This document shows positions 33,787 to 44,431 of a stretch of DNA of 64,000 nucleotides, one piece after another. The first letter of the stretch is position 1. Each line of letters begins with the position of its first letter. Both the position numbers and the translations under genes were made by a program. The notes beneath the pieces were generated by a model that was not told the origin of the DNA, ran no database searches, and saw only the letters and a list, made by a program, of their open reading frames with translations. The stretch is from Eledone cirrhosa (Eukaryota; Mollusca; Cephalopoda; Octopoda; Eledonidae). The DNA lies in NCBI GenBank assembly GCA_964016885.1, contig OZ024742.1, forward strand, positions 120,523,370 through 120,587,369. The letters run 5' to 3'.

Positions 33787-33825
33787 TATGCTGATGATGT
33801 CCAAAAAGACAGAAACATGTCTATA
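33787..33825 (+). ncRNA. Hammerhead ribozyme-like motif (type I layout)
   Basis: All core elements appear in order on plus: stem I 5' strand UAUG (33787-33790), CUGAUGA (33791-33797), stem II UGUC/GACA (33798-33801 with 33808-33811), GAAA (33812-33815), 2-bp stem III AC/GU (33815-33816 with 33819-33820), and cleavable C (33821). Stem I 3' strand UAUA (33822-33825) then pairs G-U, U-A, A-U, U-A. Short stem III is a known trait of hammerheads in Penelope-like elements. Activity is inferred only, and 39 nt can arise by chance. Confidence 0.4.
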
Positions 33826-34482
33826 ATTGTCCCCATAACTACAAACAGAGATAGATTTTCCTCTTAAAAATGTAAAATTATTCAGTGGAATTAATTCTTA
33901 TATTCTTTCTTTGATTTTCCACTAACAAGTGCTGCTCGACTTTTTGTTTTCTTTCTCCAGCTAAGAGTAAAACTTGAATTATTTGCATACACCATTCAAT
34001 ACATCACCCTTTCATTTAGATACATCAAGCTTATCTTGTATGAAGAGGTTACGAGGCTGATCTCAATGCTTAAACATTTCGTTTCTTCTTTACAAACTTA
34101 TCTCAGTCATGTTTTCAACACATAAACTGTTACGGATGAAAAAACTACAATTGTCACAGAGCTTCCTCTAGCTCACCTTAACAGACCTTAACAATGTACA
34201 AACTCCTCATTCCTTCTACTTTACATCGTTTGCTGGTTATTTATAACAGCCTCATTACAACTCTACCCCTAACACATACTCAAATTTATAGTTATATACA
34301 GTTACTTATTCTTCCCAAAGTGCCAAAACAATTCCAACACATACCAGCTTTCTTTTCTATTATCCAAATTTAAGATACATATATATTATATAAATATTAA
34401 AGGGGTTTTTTTTTAGAGAGCAAATAATCACAACGCATAAAATATAACTAGATAATCGGTTGCAGGTGCACACATGTGTGTG

Positions 34483-34486
<4 letters not shown>
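33826..34486. other. No feature seen
   Basis: AT-rich, unremarkable. Confidence 0.5.

Positions 34487-34532
<46 letters not shown>
34487..34532. repeat. (TG)(TA)n microsatellite
   Basis: TG repeats pass into a long TA run. Confidence 0.95.
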
Positions 34533-34540
<8 letters not shown>

Positions 34541-34541
<1 letters not shown>

Positions 34542-34695
34542 ATCATCATCATCGTTTAACGTCCATCTTCCACGCTTGCATGGGTTTGGAGGGGAATTTT
34601 CCCACTTGAGGCAAGATTGGTTGTCTTGCTCGTATAGGACTGTCTGGCGGGTTTTCTACGGCTGGATGCCCTTCCTAACACCAAACACGTTTACA
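34541..34695 (-). mobile_element. LINE/SINE 3' tail
   Basis: Minus-strand tail with ATCATCATCGTTTAACGTCC, CCACTTGAGGCAAGATTGG and GGATGCCCTTCCTAACACC, cut off at a TA/TG microsatellite. Confidence 0.85.
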
Positions 34696-34750
34696 TGTGT
34701 ATATATATATATATATGTATATATATGTGTGTATATATATATATGTATAT

Positions 34751-35085
34751 ATCATCATCATCATTTTACGTCTGCTTTTCCCTGCTTGCAAGGGTGGGAC
34801 GGGAACTGATTCTGGCTTGATTTCTATAGCTGGATGCCCTTCCTAACACCAACCTCATTTACAGTGAGTGCTGGGTGCTTTTTTGCCGTGGCACCTCCAC
34901 GACCACTTTGCAGTGGAATGATAGGGACCCCAGTCCTATCATCTCATTTCTACAGCTGAGTAAACTGGAGCAATGTGAAATAAAGTGTCTTGCTCAAGGA
35001 AACAACACATCATCCGGTCTGAGAATTGAACTCACAACCTTTCGATTGCAAGGCCAATGCTCTAACCACTAAGCCATGTGCCTCC
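34751..35085 (-). mobile_element. SINE-B, full length
   Basis: Minus strand: head GGAGGCACATGGCTTAGTGG near 35085, B-box region GTGAGTTCAATTCTCAG, body CTTGAGCAAGACACTTTATT, two body repeats, 3' tail and ATGATGATG ending near 34751. Same structure as 44432-44767. Confidence 0.93.
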
Positions 35086-35167
35086 ATATATATGTGTATA
35101 TATATATATATGTATATATATATATGTGTGTATATATATATGTATATATATGTGTGTATATATCTAT

Positions 35168-35462
35168 CTAGGCCGGGTAAAATTCCTGAGATCCATGGAC
35201 GAGTTCTCTCCAGCGGTCTCTGTCCCTCATTATCGCTGCCATGTCCTGCGTCTCCAACAGACCAGTGTACTGTCCTTAGGGCATCAACATACGTTAACCT
35301 TGGTCTTCCTCTTCCAGTGTGTCCATGTAGGGGCTCCCATAGGAGCACTGAGTGCAATGTCAACTCTGGATGTCAGTGAGCATGTCCAGCTATCCTCAGT
35401 CTCCTCTGTGTCACTTTTGAGCTGAATTTTGGGAGGCTCCCATACAGCTCTGAGTTTTTCAT
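35168..35462 (-). pseudogene. LINE ORF2 C-terminal part (3' segment)
   Basis: Minus strand begins MKNSELYGSLPKFSSKV, continues HGHTGRGRPRLTYVDALR and, after a 1-2 nt insertion, AAIMRDRDRWRELVHGSQEF up to a TAG (35170-35168). Homologous to 56353-56522. Its natural upstream neighbour lies next to it but on the other strand. Confidence 0.8.
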
Positions 35463-35855
35463 CCTCAGGAGGTTGAGACTGTGTCGATGAGTGTGGGGCT
35501 GAGAATGAATGAGACTAAAACAAAATATCTGGTAGAGAATGTTGAGAAGCCAGAGGGGATTACTAATGTAGGTGGGAAGCCGCTAGAATTGGTTGATGAC
35601 TTCCTGTATTTGGGAGCAAAGATTGAGAATACGGAAGATAATGTGGTTGAGAGGAAGAGCAAAGCTTGGGCGGCGTGCCACAGTTTAAGATCGGTGTGGA
35701 AGTCGGACCTTCGTAAAGACCTGAAAATCCGCCTCTTCATTGCTGTACGGGTCTGAGACTTGGACACTGACCAAGAAACTCACTCAGATGGTGGATGGGT
35801 GCTACACGAGAATGCTGAGGATGGCTCTGAACATTAATCAGTATACACTGAGGAT
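35463..35855 (+). pseudogene. LINE ORF2 thumb/connection segment, inverted
   Basis: Plus strand: VGLRMNETKTKYLVENVE, ELVDDFLYLGAKIENTED, SLRSVWKSDLRKDLKIRLF, a frameshift, LYGSETWTLTKKLTQMVD, and YTRMLRMALNINQ. In an intact LINE this directly precedes the segment on the minus strand (LYGSLPKF). The two halves share a 5'-to-5' junction near 35462, the geometry of twin priming. Confidence 0.8.
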
Positions 35856-35896
35856 GTGTATATATATATATATATGTGTAAATATATGTATGTGTG

Positions 35897-35927
<31 letters not shown>

Positions 35928-35966
35928 ATATATATATATGTATGTGTGTGTGTGTGTGTGTGTGTC
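35856..35966. repeat. (TA)/(TG) compound microsatellite
   Basis: Alternating TA and TG runs separating the LINE piece from the next SINE. Confidence 0.95.
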
Positions 35967-36250
35967 ATCATCATCATTTTATGCCCGTTTTTCCCTGCTT
36001 GCAAGAGTGGGACGGGAACTGATTCTGGCTTGATTTCTACAGCTGGATGCCCTTCCTAACACCAACCTCATTTACAGTGAGTGCAGGGTGCTTTTTTTCC
36101 TTGACACCTCCACTTTACAGTGGAATGATAGGGACCCCAGTCCCTATCATCTCATTTCTTGCTCAAGGAAACAACACATCACCCGGTCTGAGAATTGAAC
36201 TCACAACCTTTCGATTGCAAGGCTCTGACCACTAAGCCATGTGCCTCCAT
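35967..36250 (-). mobile_element. SINE-B with internal deletions
   Basis: Same layout as 34751-35085. Part of the body between the head and the repeat unit is missing (ATCTCATTTCTTGCTCAAGG junction) and one body repeat is shortened. Confidence 0.9.
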
Positions 36251-36744
36251 GTGTGTGTGTGTATATATATATATATTATAATAGAGAGAAAACAAATGTA
36301 ATGTCACTAGCAACCATTCTTGAAATTCCTGGCAAGTTAGTAGATTTCAAAACCCAACACGCAGCATGTATATGAAAAACAAGTTCCAATAAAAATAGAA
36401 GTATGATAACTAAAACAAATATCCTAGTGATAAATCTTACCATGACCAAGACAATCCATTATTTACGAAATAAAAATATATATATAATTAATTAAATAAA
36501 TACTATTTAAAAAAATTTGGAAGGTAGTTTAAATAGTTACAAGAAATAGGGCTGATTTACTAAATGGATTTTTTTTTTTTTTTTTTTAGCAAATTAAAAA
36601 TAAGATGTTCTCAAGAAATTGTCATCGATGTGAAACGATAACAGGTGTTTCCAACAAACTTTTACCAACTACCCAGCTTTAGATTTGTATTTATTCATAA
36701 ACAGTGATTTGGTTCCACGGCATACCATTGCTTGGCATCATAAT
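36251..36744. other. No gene; T22 run
   Basis: AT-rich, with a (TG)(TA) run at 36251-36279 and 22 T at about 36567-36588. Confidence 0.5.
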
Positions 36745-36830
36745 AATAATAACTATGGTTTCCGATTTAGGCACAAGGCTAACAATTTTTTGGGGAAGGG
36801 AAAAGTCGATTAAATCGATCGCAGTAAATA
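36745..36830 (-). mobile_element. SINE-A 3' part
   Basis: AATAATAATAACTATGGTTT, GGCACAAGGCTAACAATTT and AAAAGTCGATTAAATCGATC match the SINE-A 3' region. Head lost. Confidence 0.75.
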
Positions 36831-36835
36831 ATAAG

Positions 36836-37400
36836 CTAATAAAAACGCTTCTCTGTTAGAAATAGCAACCAAATCTTCCTCAGGTAACAACCTGTCATCT
36901 TAAAAACATGAAACACTACATTAGATGCCACATTAGTTTCAGGTACACCTTTAAAGGAATAGATGGTAAAAACTGGAATGTCTTATCATAGATCTGATCG
37001 ATCAAGGTTGATTAGGGGGCTAAACAACTTCCCAAACGTATAATAAATAACTGATAACTAAATTAACCTGGACAGTTTGTAGATGTTAACTATAGGGAGG
37101 AGAAGGGCATCGACGAGGTCGCATCACCTGGCAAAAAGAACAGCCAAATCTCATGGAAATCACTCTCGACTATCTTGAAGAAATAATAAGAATGTCACGA
37201 CTAGAATGTTCGAGCTGGGGTTAAACAACAATAATAATAACGAACATTGAAACACTACGTATACAAAGAGAGCACATCAACGCAGTCGTTCACCTTGTTA
37301 GAAATAGCAGCCAATTCTTCTTCAAATCACACAATCTAGATATACAAAAACACATGATGGTCACGACTGGAACGAGGGCTTGGATCGGACAAAACTACAG
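36836..37400 (+). repeat. Three copies of dispersed repeat family D
   Basis: Copies start at about 36840 (GTTAGAAATAGCAACCAAAT), 37100 (GAACAGCCAAATCTCATGG) and 37290 (GTTAGAAATAGCAGCCAATT). Each continues with a CACGACTGGAATG-like block and TTAAACAAC or equivalent. No tRNA boxes are obvious, so I leave the class open. Confidence 0.6.
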
Positions 37401-37815
37401 GCAGGAAATACCAGGGAAACTTGGTACGTTTTATGTTGGTACTAAACAATACATGCAGCATGAAATCTTCATGAAAATAACTCATATGTTCTATAAACTA
37501 CATAGATTTGCCAATATATAAAAACAAACGATATGTAAATTATGAGAAATAAAGGTGATGCTTTACTAATTTTCTCAATGAGATGATATATCGCGAGCAG
37601 CTTATAATCTGTGGTGTATGATCATACATACATGCATATATGTGGGGGCATGATTGATATATGTGTGTTAAAAACGCATACATTCATATATCCAGGTTCA
37701 ACCGAGATCTAAATGATATAAATACAACTCTGCTTCATGTATCGAATTCCCCGAAATCATCAGTAAATATTTGTTATTTTATAGCTGTAAATCTAAATCT
37801 ACAACTTAACACACA

Positions 37816-37857
<42 letters not shown>

Positions 37858-38164
37858 TTATACATAAAATGTACACGTGTGTGTGTGTGTGTAACAATTG
37901 TGCTATATGTACACAAACATGTTCATTGCAAGTATCCAAATACATAAGCACTTCACATGAGAGTGGAGGGCCTGATGAAAACAATTATATACATCGGTGA
38001 CATTGGGAAAAAAATGTTCTAATCAGATGGACAATTACGGCATAACGGACTGATTTAATGAGGTCGAAACGCTGTTTCAACCTGTTGTTTAACCCCAAAT
38101 AAACACCGATACAGCAGACATATGATCAAAGGAGTTATTTCCATGATCATCTCAGTTTTTTGAG
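37401..38164. other. No gene; (TA)(CA)(TG) microsatellites
   Basis: Microsatellites at 37818-37892. GAGGTCGAAACGCTGTTTCA at 38060-38079 resembles the GAAAC signature of the hairpin repeats, but I found no upstream core. Confidence 0.4.
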
Positions 38165-38300
38165 GGGGATAGTTTTCAAGAGTGTAAAATATCTAAAACT
38201 ATGTTATTCAATGTGTCATTTATTTGTTTAAGATGATGGGATGCAATTTGAAAAAGCACCCGCTGTTATTTCTAGCAGGTTGAATGACCAAGTACAAGTT
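38165..38300 (-). repeat. Family D copy
   Basis: GATGGGATGCAATTTGAAAA followed by GCTGTTATTTCTAGCAGGTT matches the minus orientation of family D. Confidence 0.55.
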
Positions 38301-38716
38301 CTCTCATTAGCTCGTAAAATGCTTGTTTGTCAGAATTACAAATAAATTCACCATTAGTATACGATGTAAAAACATTGCCATCAGTTTGATAGATAGCACT
38401 TCTATACCAATCCAGAAAATAATATTTATGAAATATAAAGAACAAGATTATTTTTTAAAATAGCGTAACATTGTGAAGAATATCCGTTAGTAAATAATTA
38501 TGTATTAGTAGATTTATGAGTACAGAACTATGGTTTTTAATATATGGGAAGTTCAAGATTAAAATATCAAAACAACAGCAAAAGAAATTCTGAAATTGAA
38601 CTGAAAATACAATTTTTAGCTCTAAGTAATTAAACGTGAAATCACCGTGGGACGGTGCTGTAATACATATTACAACAATCAAGTTAGCTATGAAAACATG
38701 TCTTAATGAGTTAAAT

Positions 38717-38785
38717 ATATATAGGAAAAAAGTCGGACCCCGACGGCTGAGCTCCGGCAGATTCGACAGCTAGATCTGTGTGTGT
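38717..38785 (+). repeat. Family G hairpin fragment
   Basis: TATATAGGAAAAAAGTCGGA, CCCCGACGGCTGAGCTCCGG and TTCGACAGCTAGATC match one arm of the family G foldbacks. The partner arm is missing. Confidence 0.75.
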
Positions 38786-39130
38786 TGAAATTGGCTAGAG
38801 ATGCAGATGTTTATATACATTGGCGCAGAAAAGATCTACAATGTGCAATTTACATATAAAAGTGAGAAAAATATTTATGTATACTCTTTCATAAGTAAAT
38901 TATTTCATTATTTCTATGGAGAACAGCTAATATACACAACTATCAAATGTTAAATGAATGTATCATGGGACCCGAAAGCGTTACTATAGCACTGGCAAAC
39001 ATGCTCAGCAACAAACACGTCTTGTGGAGTGGTCAACCGAACTGTGTGTATATGTGAATATATATATATATATAGGTAACATGAAAAAATACGTTAACCA
39101 CAAGCAAATAACAAGTTAAAATAAATTATA

Positions 39131-39143
39131 TATATATATATGT

Positions 39144-39222
<79 letters not shown>
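39131..39222. repeat. Long (TA)n microsatellite
   Basis: About 90 bp of nearly pure TA. Confidence 0.95.
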
Positions 39223-39226
<4 letters not shown>

Positions 39227-40098
39227 TGTAAGTGTTGGTCCTCCTCAATTCTATCAATGGTAACACATTACCTTCTTCCAGTTGATTCTGCTAAGTTACT
39301 TCTCTCTGAATACGAACAAACGATTGTATGGAGAAAGCGGATGGACAGAAAAAGAAATGGAGAACAGAACGAAGAATTTACAGTTCTAAAAATGGAATGT
39401 TCACATCGTATAGCTACATAAGTTTGCGGAGAAAGTATGTGTGTGTAAATATATATATATATATATATATACACACGCTCAACACTAATAACTGTTGTAG
39501 TAGTACATAGCTGAATGAACAGGGACAGTAAACAAGAGTAGTAGCAGCCAATATGCAAGAGTATATGAGAATACTTTTTGATAAATGCATACTAGAATTT
39601 CTTTCTTTAGCATTTTTTTTTTCAATATGTTTTCTAAGCCATATAATAATGGCAATAACAGGTTACTTATGCAGTAATTTATATCATCTAAATATTTATA
39701 CACCTATAAACCATGCACGCAACCCGGTCACGTTACAAGAGTCTGAAATGGGGATATCAACAACACAAATGCATAGAAGATATTTCTAAATTATATTATT
39801 TTCGTCAATGAAACAATACGGGAAACAAGAACAACAAAGTAGGTATCGAAATAGCTAAGCTAACTGAAGTTTCAGTTTGATGTATTCAATGTATAATATT
39901 TATATATACAACACAAGCGAACGGAGTGATGGAAGGATGTAAAGAGGTTGGTTGGGCATCGCTGGTCTTCCAGCATTATATAAACATAATGGAATAGTAT
40001 TTTGTCAATTAATAAAAAGCCACAAGTAACTGCGTTTTAAAAATAAATCTTTCGTACTATATCAGAGATTCGGTGATAACTGTAGTTAAAAACAATTT
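39223..40098. other. No gene seen
   Basis: Moderate AT content. A TA run lies at 39447-39472. If the leftward promoter candidate is real, this would be the start of its first intron. Confidence 0.4.
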
Positions 40099-40104
40099 AC
40101 CTAC

Positions 40105-40175
40105 CTTGACAGCTTCAAACAAATCCAAGTAATCGCTGGAGAGAGAAGCGGAAGTGACGTCAATCAACGGAAGTA
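40105..40175 (-). promoter_or_regulatory. Candidate TATA-less promoter and first exon, leftward
   Basis: On the minus strand an ETS-type site (ACTTCCG, complement of 40168-40174), a full cAMP-response element TGACGTCA (40155-40162) and a second ETS-type site (CACTTCCGC, from 40156 down to 40148) lie close together. They are followed by a pyrimidine-rich start (CTTCTCTCTCCAG). Then comes GCGATTACTTGGATTTG up to CTGTCAAG, meeting a consensus donor GTAGGTAA at 40104. ETS plus CRE clusters without TATA mark many broadly expressed animal genes. The exon would be mostly 5' UTR. No downstream exon could be identified. Confidence 0.35.
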
Positions 40176-40442
40176 ATATATTAAAGCATGTCAGTAGTAT
40201 ATCAGAAACTAAATTAGGTTCCAACTAGATGCAGACCAACTTTCATATGGCTTTTCATTACATATGAATTTAATATAAGAGGAAGAGGTGTTATTCGTCT
40301 TTCCAGAGAATCATTGCACATTTCGGAATTTAGTCACCGCAGTTCTGTTATAACCTGTTTTAAATTCATTTAGAAGAAATGTATAACCGATCTCATTGGA
40401 TAAATCTTTTCAAATAAAACTCATTTCCATAATATAAAAGGA
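40176..40442. other. No feature seen
   Basis: Would be upstream of the promoter candidate. No second core promoter is evident for the plus strand. Confidence 0.4.
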
Positions 40443-40676
40443 ATGTTGAACCACACCCTTTTCGCGGATCTTCACATTCTCTTATTTATTCTTTTGTGTT
40501 GTGTATGTATATTTTTCAATGCTAAATATTTACATTATGTGATAACTGGAAACATTTCTGTAGCTGAGTTATGGAGGTGCCAAGTTTTAACTGATAGTTT
40601 GTACACTGAAACCCTGTTAAATATTTTCTTGAACCAGACAGACGACTCTGCTAATTTCAGTCTAATTCAATTTTAA
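40443..40676 (+). CDS. Small ORF with hydrophobic N-terminus, unrecognised (low confidence)
   Basis: 77 codons. Residues 8-26 are hydrophobic (DLHILLFILLCCVCIFFNA region), which could be a signal anchor, and four N-glycosylation sequons follow or overlap (NHT, NIS, NQT, NFS). TATAAAAGG lies only a few bases before the ATG, too close to act as a TATA box for this start. No homolog recognised. May well be chance. Confidence 0.15.
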   Translation: MLNHTLFADLHILLFILLCCVCIFFNAKYLHYVITGNISVAELWRCQVLTDSLYTETLLNIFLNQTDDSANFSLIQF

Positions 40677-41018
40677 ACAAGGTAACTTCATTTATTTAAG
40701 GTGTTGTCTGAAGAAAAAGGCCTAAGGCTGTTCTTTGCATACCTTCCGAATCCATTGAGATTAATGCCATTTATGTTCCTCGTGTAGGAAGAACTGGGTG
40801 AAGTATTAGTGCAAATCCTGGAAGTGAGAAATGGAGAGACAAGTTAGTTATGAGGACCCCAGTAGAGCTAGTACCTGACTAGCTAGTTCTGAGGAGCAGA
40901 GCAAAGCAACAGTATGTCTGTGGCCCAGAGGTTGGTGTGCGTTGGTGAACAACTACTTGCCAATCAGTCGGCTGATCTTTGAGTGGGAGGATGCAACCTA
41001 AAATGGCTGTGTATCAGC
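40677..41018. other. No feature seen
   Basis: Moderate GC, no repeat or exon recognised. Confidence 0.4.
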
Positions 41019-41618
41019 AACACACTCCACATGTGGGAGCAGTACTCCATCTATGTGTAGCAGCAACACTGTCCACATGTGGGAGCAGTACTCCATCTAT
41101 GTGTAGCAGCAACATTGACCACGTGGGAGCAGTACTCCATCTATGTGTAGCAGCAACACTGTCCACATGTGGGAGCAATACTTGATATATGTGTAGCAGA
41201 AACACTATCCACATGTGGGAGCAAACTCCATCTATATGTAGCAGCCACATGTGGGAGCAATACTCCATCTATGTGTAGCAGCAACACTGACCACATGTGG
41301 GAGCAGAACTCCATCTATATGTAGCAACCACAGTCTACATGTGGGATCTATACTCCATCTATATCTAGCAGAAACACTGACCACATGTGGAGCAGCAACA
41401 CTATCCACATGTGGTAGCAGTACTCCATCTATGTGAAGCAGCAACACTGACCACATGTGGGAGCAGTACTCCATCTATGTGTAGCAGCAACACTGACCAC
41501 GTGTGGGAGAAGTACTCCATCTATGTGTAGCAGTCACACTGTCCACATGTGGGAGCAGTACTCCATCTATGTGTAGCAGCCACACTGTCCACATGTAGGA
41601 GCTGTACTCCATCTGTAT
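41019..41618. repeat. 46-bp minisatellite, about 13 units
   Basis: Unit CACATGTGGGAGCAGTACTC followed by CATCTATGTGTAGCAGCAAC and ACTGTC. Some units lose the ACACTGTC spacer or replace GCAGTA with GCAATA. 46 is not a multiple of three, yet long ORFs survive on both strands because the unit lacks stops in several frames. Not a gene. Confidence 0.95.
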
Positions 41619-41965
41619 GTATCAGTTGAACTTTATAAAGGGTTAATAGTTGTTAGAGCAGAGGTATTTTCTGGCTATAAAGAGGTTGGCTAATTTTGCT
41701 GTTGGGGATGTAACATCACCATAGAAGATCTTCTGTGATAATGAGGCCTAAGTCTTTGTAACAAATTTAAGGGTTCTAGTTTTTGTTGTCCTGCTCATTA
41801 TTAGTGAGGAGCATATACAATATAGATATGTATAGCAATTGTGTCTTTGGGCTGTTGAAGGAGATTAGTTGCATAACCCTATTGGAGAAAGTTTTTGAGG
41901 TCTCTAACCATGGAGTTGACAGGTTCAGCATGAAAAAAGGTTTGGGAGGATGATAGCCGCTAGAT
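41619..41965. other. No feature seen
   Basis: No repeat family or exon recognised. Confidence 0.4.
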
Positions 41966-42624
41966 CAGTGTTTCCCAACATGGGCTCTAACGCCCCCTTG
42001 TGGGCGCTGTTGTGTTGAAAGGGGGTGCTGAGAGTGTTATTTCATTTGGGGGGCAGTGAATATACTCAGGTGGGCGGTGGGCATTTATCTATTTTTTTTC
42101 TTTCAAATTTTCAAAAAATTAAAAAACACTTTTTCCACTTTGGCGGCACCAAGCGAATTCCTGGCACCATGTGTAACTGGTGTTGCTAAAGTGAAACCCC
42201 CAAAACAAAAACAAAAACAAAAAACAGATGAATGATGACAGAAGACTAAAAGAAAAAAAAACAATGAATAAAAGTGAAAAGCTGAATGTGTGTATTTGTA
42301 TGCAAATATATAAAGAATGGTGGTCAGAATTTTGGATGAAACTGGCTTTTGGGAGTGACTGATATGTATGTATGGGTATGTATATGATTGTGTGTATGTG
42401 AGTGTGTTGCTGTTTTGAATTCCTTTCTGCGATTGGACTTAAATCGATCCCTGGTTATTAAAGGCCCAACCACACACACACATTTGTTTTAGGTTTTGTA
42501 CCCATTTGATGTTAGAGGAATTCAGTATCTTATTTGAAATTTAATTTGACCGGGGGGGGGGGGGGGGGGGGGCACTGACAAAAAAGTGTGCACCCAAAGG
42601 GAGCGCTGACTGAAAAAAGGTTGA
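41966..42624. mobile_element. hAT-like non-autonomous element with G21 tract
   Basis: The left end CAGTGTTTCCCAACATGGGC is a hAT-type terminus. The right end stops at AAAAAAGGTTGA, the complement of the same terminus minus its last bases. GCTAGAT precedes the left end (41959-41965) and follows the right end (42625-42631), a likely target-site duplication. Inside: CGCCCCCTTGTGGGCGCTG, an A/C-rich stretch and 21 consecutive G at 42552-42572. No transposase. Confidence 0.7.
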
Positions 42625-43561
42625 GCTAGATTGTTCATATTTGGGAGAATGTGTAGTTAAAACTAAACCATAAAACACGAGTTTATAGACAGAGTGCCCC
42701 ATCAGCATATATTGTCATGGCACAATTTGAAAGAAAAACTTCAAGCCAAGTGGAAAGAGACTAATAGAGCCCATAGGCTTGTTGTTTATCTAGATCAAGA
42801 ATTTGAAGAACTGCTTTATTAGAACAGAATCAATAAAATTAGCTGAAACAATAAAGTCTAAAATGAGTTATTATTAATCCAATTATAATTTTTCAGAAAT
42901 GAAACATTTTTGTATTTTTCCATTGTTTTAATCACTTTGAACTATAGTTATCATCAACTATCTTTTTGGATATGTATATAGGATCATTAGTCTTGGTATG
43001 TCAAGAAGGATCAGTCTCATCCCAAAACTAGGGTGACAACCTTTCAAGTGGCCAACAGCTTCATCCTTATGATGAAGGTAGATGAGCTGAAGCTCAGTGG
43101 CGAGCTTCCAAGTAATGGTCAGACAATGTTTAAGCACCCACCAACATTGATGTTTTCCTGATGAGAATCATGGACATACAGCATCATGTAGATGAACATT
43201 GATGCTATTGTCTATAATCCCCAACCCTCAATGAGGATAGGGAGAGACCAAACCAGACATAGGTTCTTTTATCTACTATGAATAAGAACTTTACTGCTCT
43301 TCCTTTAGAAATAAATATTCTTAGGTTCAATTCAGTCTGGTTCCATATCCAATTATAAAACACCTGATTGAAACAAGATGTAGATGTAATATCAAAAATT
43401 ATTTCCATCCTAGGGATAAGGTTACTCAAAAAAATTATAAACGTTTCATCCCAAAACCAAACATTTTTATATCAAATCTAATTATGTTGTTCCATTTCTT
43501 TTGTATCAGAATTCCCTTTGTCATATGTTCACCACCTTAACTTTATTCTGAACATTTCACT
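42625..43561. other. No feature seen
   Basis: AT-rich to moderate. ORFs show no motif. Confidence 0.45.
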
Positions 43562-43880
43562 ATCATCATCATCGTTTTTCCATGCTTGCATGGGTTGGAT
43601 GGGTCCTTCTCAGCACAGCATCTCTCCACTTGTTGCATTCCTTCGTCATCTTCTTTAAGACTCTTAATAATTTGAGGTCAGCTCTCACAACCTCTGTCCA
43701 GGTTTTTCTTGGTCGTCCTCTACTACAGCTTCCTACCATCCTACCACTGGAATTTCCTGGCATTTCTTCACTCATCAGTCATTGTCCATGCACATCACAT
43801 GTCCATACCAATGCAGTTTTCTCTCCTGCACACCACCTCTTAAACCAAGCTTGAACGCTCTTAAACCCAGCTTCTCCCTC
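43562..43880 (-). pseudogene. LINE ORF2 C-terminal end with tail
   Basis: Minus strand: EKTALVWTCDVHGQ (decayed RMRWFGHVMR block), a frameshift, GRPRKTWTEVVRADLKLLRV, KWRDAVLRRTHPTHASMEK, then ATGATGATG at 43562. It is a 5'-truncated insertion of the same LINE subfamily as 46264-46444 and 19962-20073. The stretch at 50640-50800 is an older copy. Confidence 0.75.
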
Positions 43881-44027
43881 AGCTATCAATTTCAAATTTC
43901 AAAAATGTTATCCATTACAAATTGTTGAAGGAATATTATTGTTGTTTCTCTGCCGACATCAAGCTTTGACCATCTCATCTTTTTATATATCCTGGCTATA
44001 TTGTCAAATGTAGCCTTCTTACTTTGT

Positions 44028-44328
44028 TTTGGCTACCAACCCAGGCATCAGTGCTCTCCAGGCCACAGAAGGCAAACTGTCAAAGTATCAGCCACTGTTT
44101 GATAGGTTTGTGGTTAAGCCTGTAGCAGTGGAGACTTTCAGCATTCTTGGGCCCCACTGGACCATATCCCTACTAACTGCTATCAGAGCAAAGTTAGTTA
44201 CCTGCAAGTACAAGCCTTGTGGGGTGGAGTGGCTGTTCCAATGTGTCTCTTTCGCTATACTCCAGGGCAATGTCCTCTCCATCCTGTCTGCTAGGACCAG
44301 GAGCCGACTGACCCTTAACCCGCATTGA
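44028..44328 (+). pseudogene. Retroelement C-terminal domain fragment
   Basis: Open for 99 codons: GKLSKYQPLFDRFVVKPVAV, ETFSILGPHWTIS, YKPCGVEWLFQCVSFAILQG, NVLSILSARTRSRL. The patterns FxPxAVET, GP, then QRxSxAxxxGNxxSIL are, to my recollection, the C-terminal domain of an invertebrate retroelement protein. Paralogous to 2781-3114. No RT is attached. Confidence 0.6.
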
Positions 44329-44431
44329 TAGATTTTGAAGACAGTTACACCAATGCTGTTTTCCACTAAATTTGGGTCAGAATATGAGAATTTTATTTGG
44401 TTGTTATCTAAAGGAAATTTGGTTGATATTT
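44329..44431. other. Spacer
   Basis: No feature; separates the retroelement fragment from SINE-B. Confidence 0.5.

Noticed and set aside
40432..40445. TATAAAAGG as a TATA box for the 77-codon ORF
   Set aside because: The ATG follows within a few bases, leaving no room for a transcription start between them.
41014..41474. ORFs on both strands reading HMWLLHIDGV-type repeats
   Set aside because: 46-bp minisatellite.
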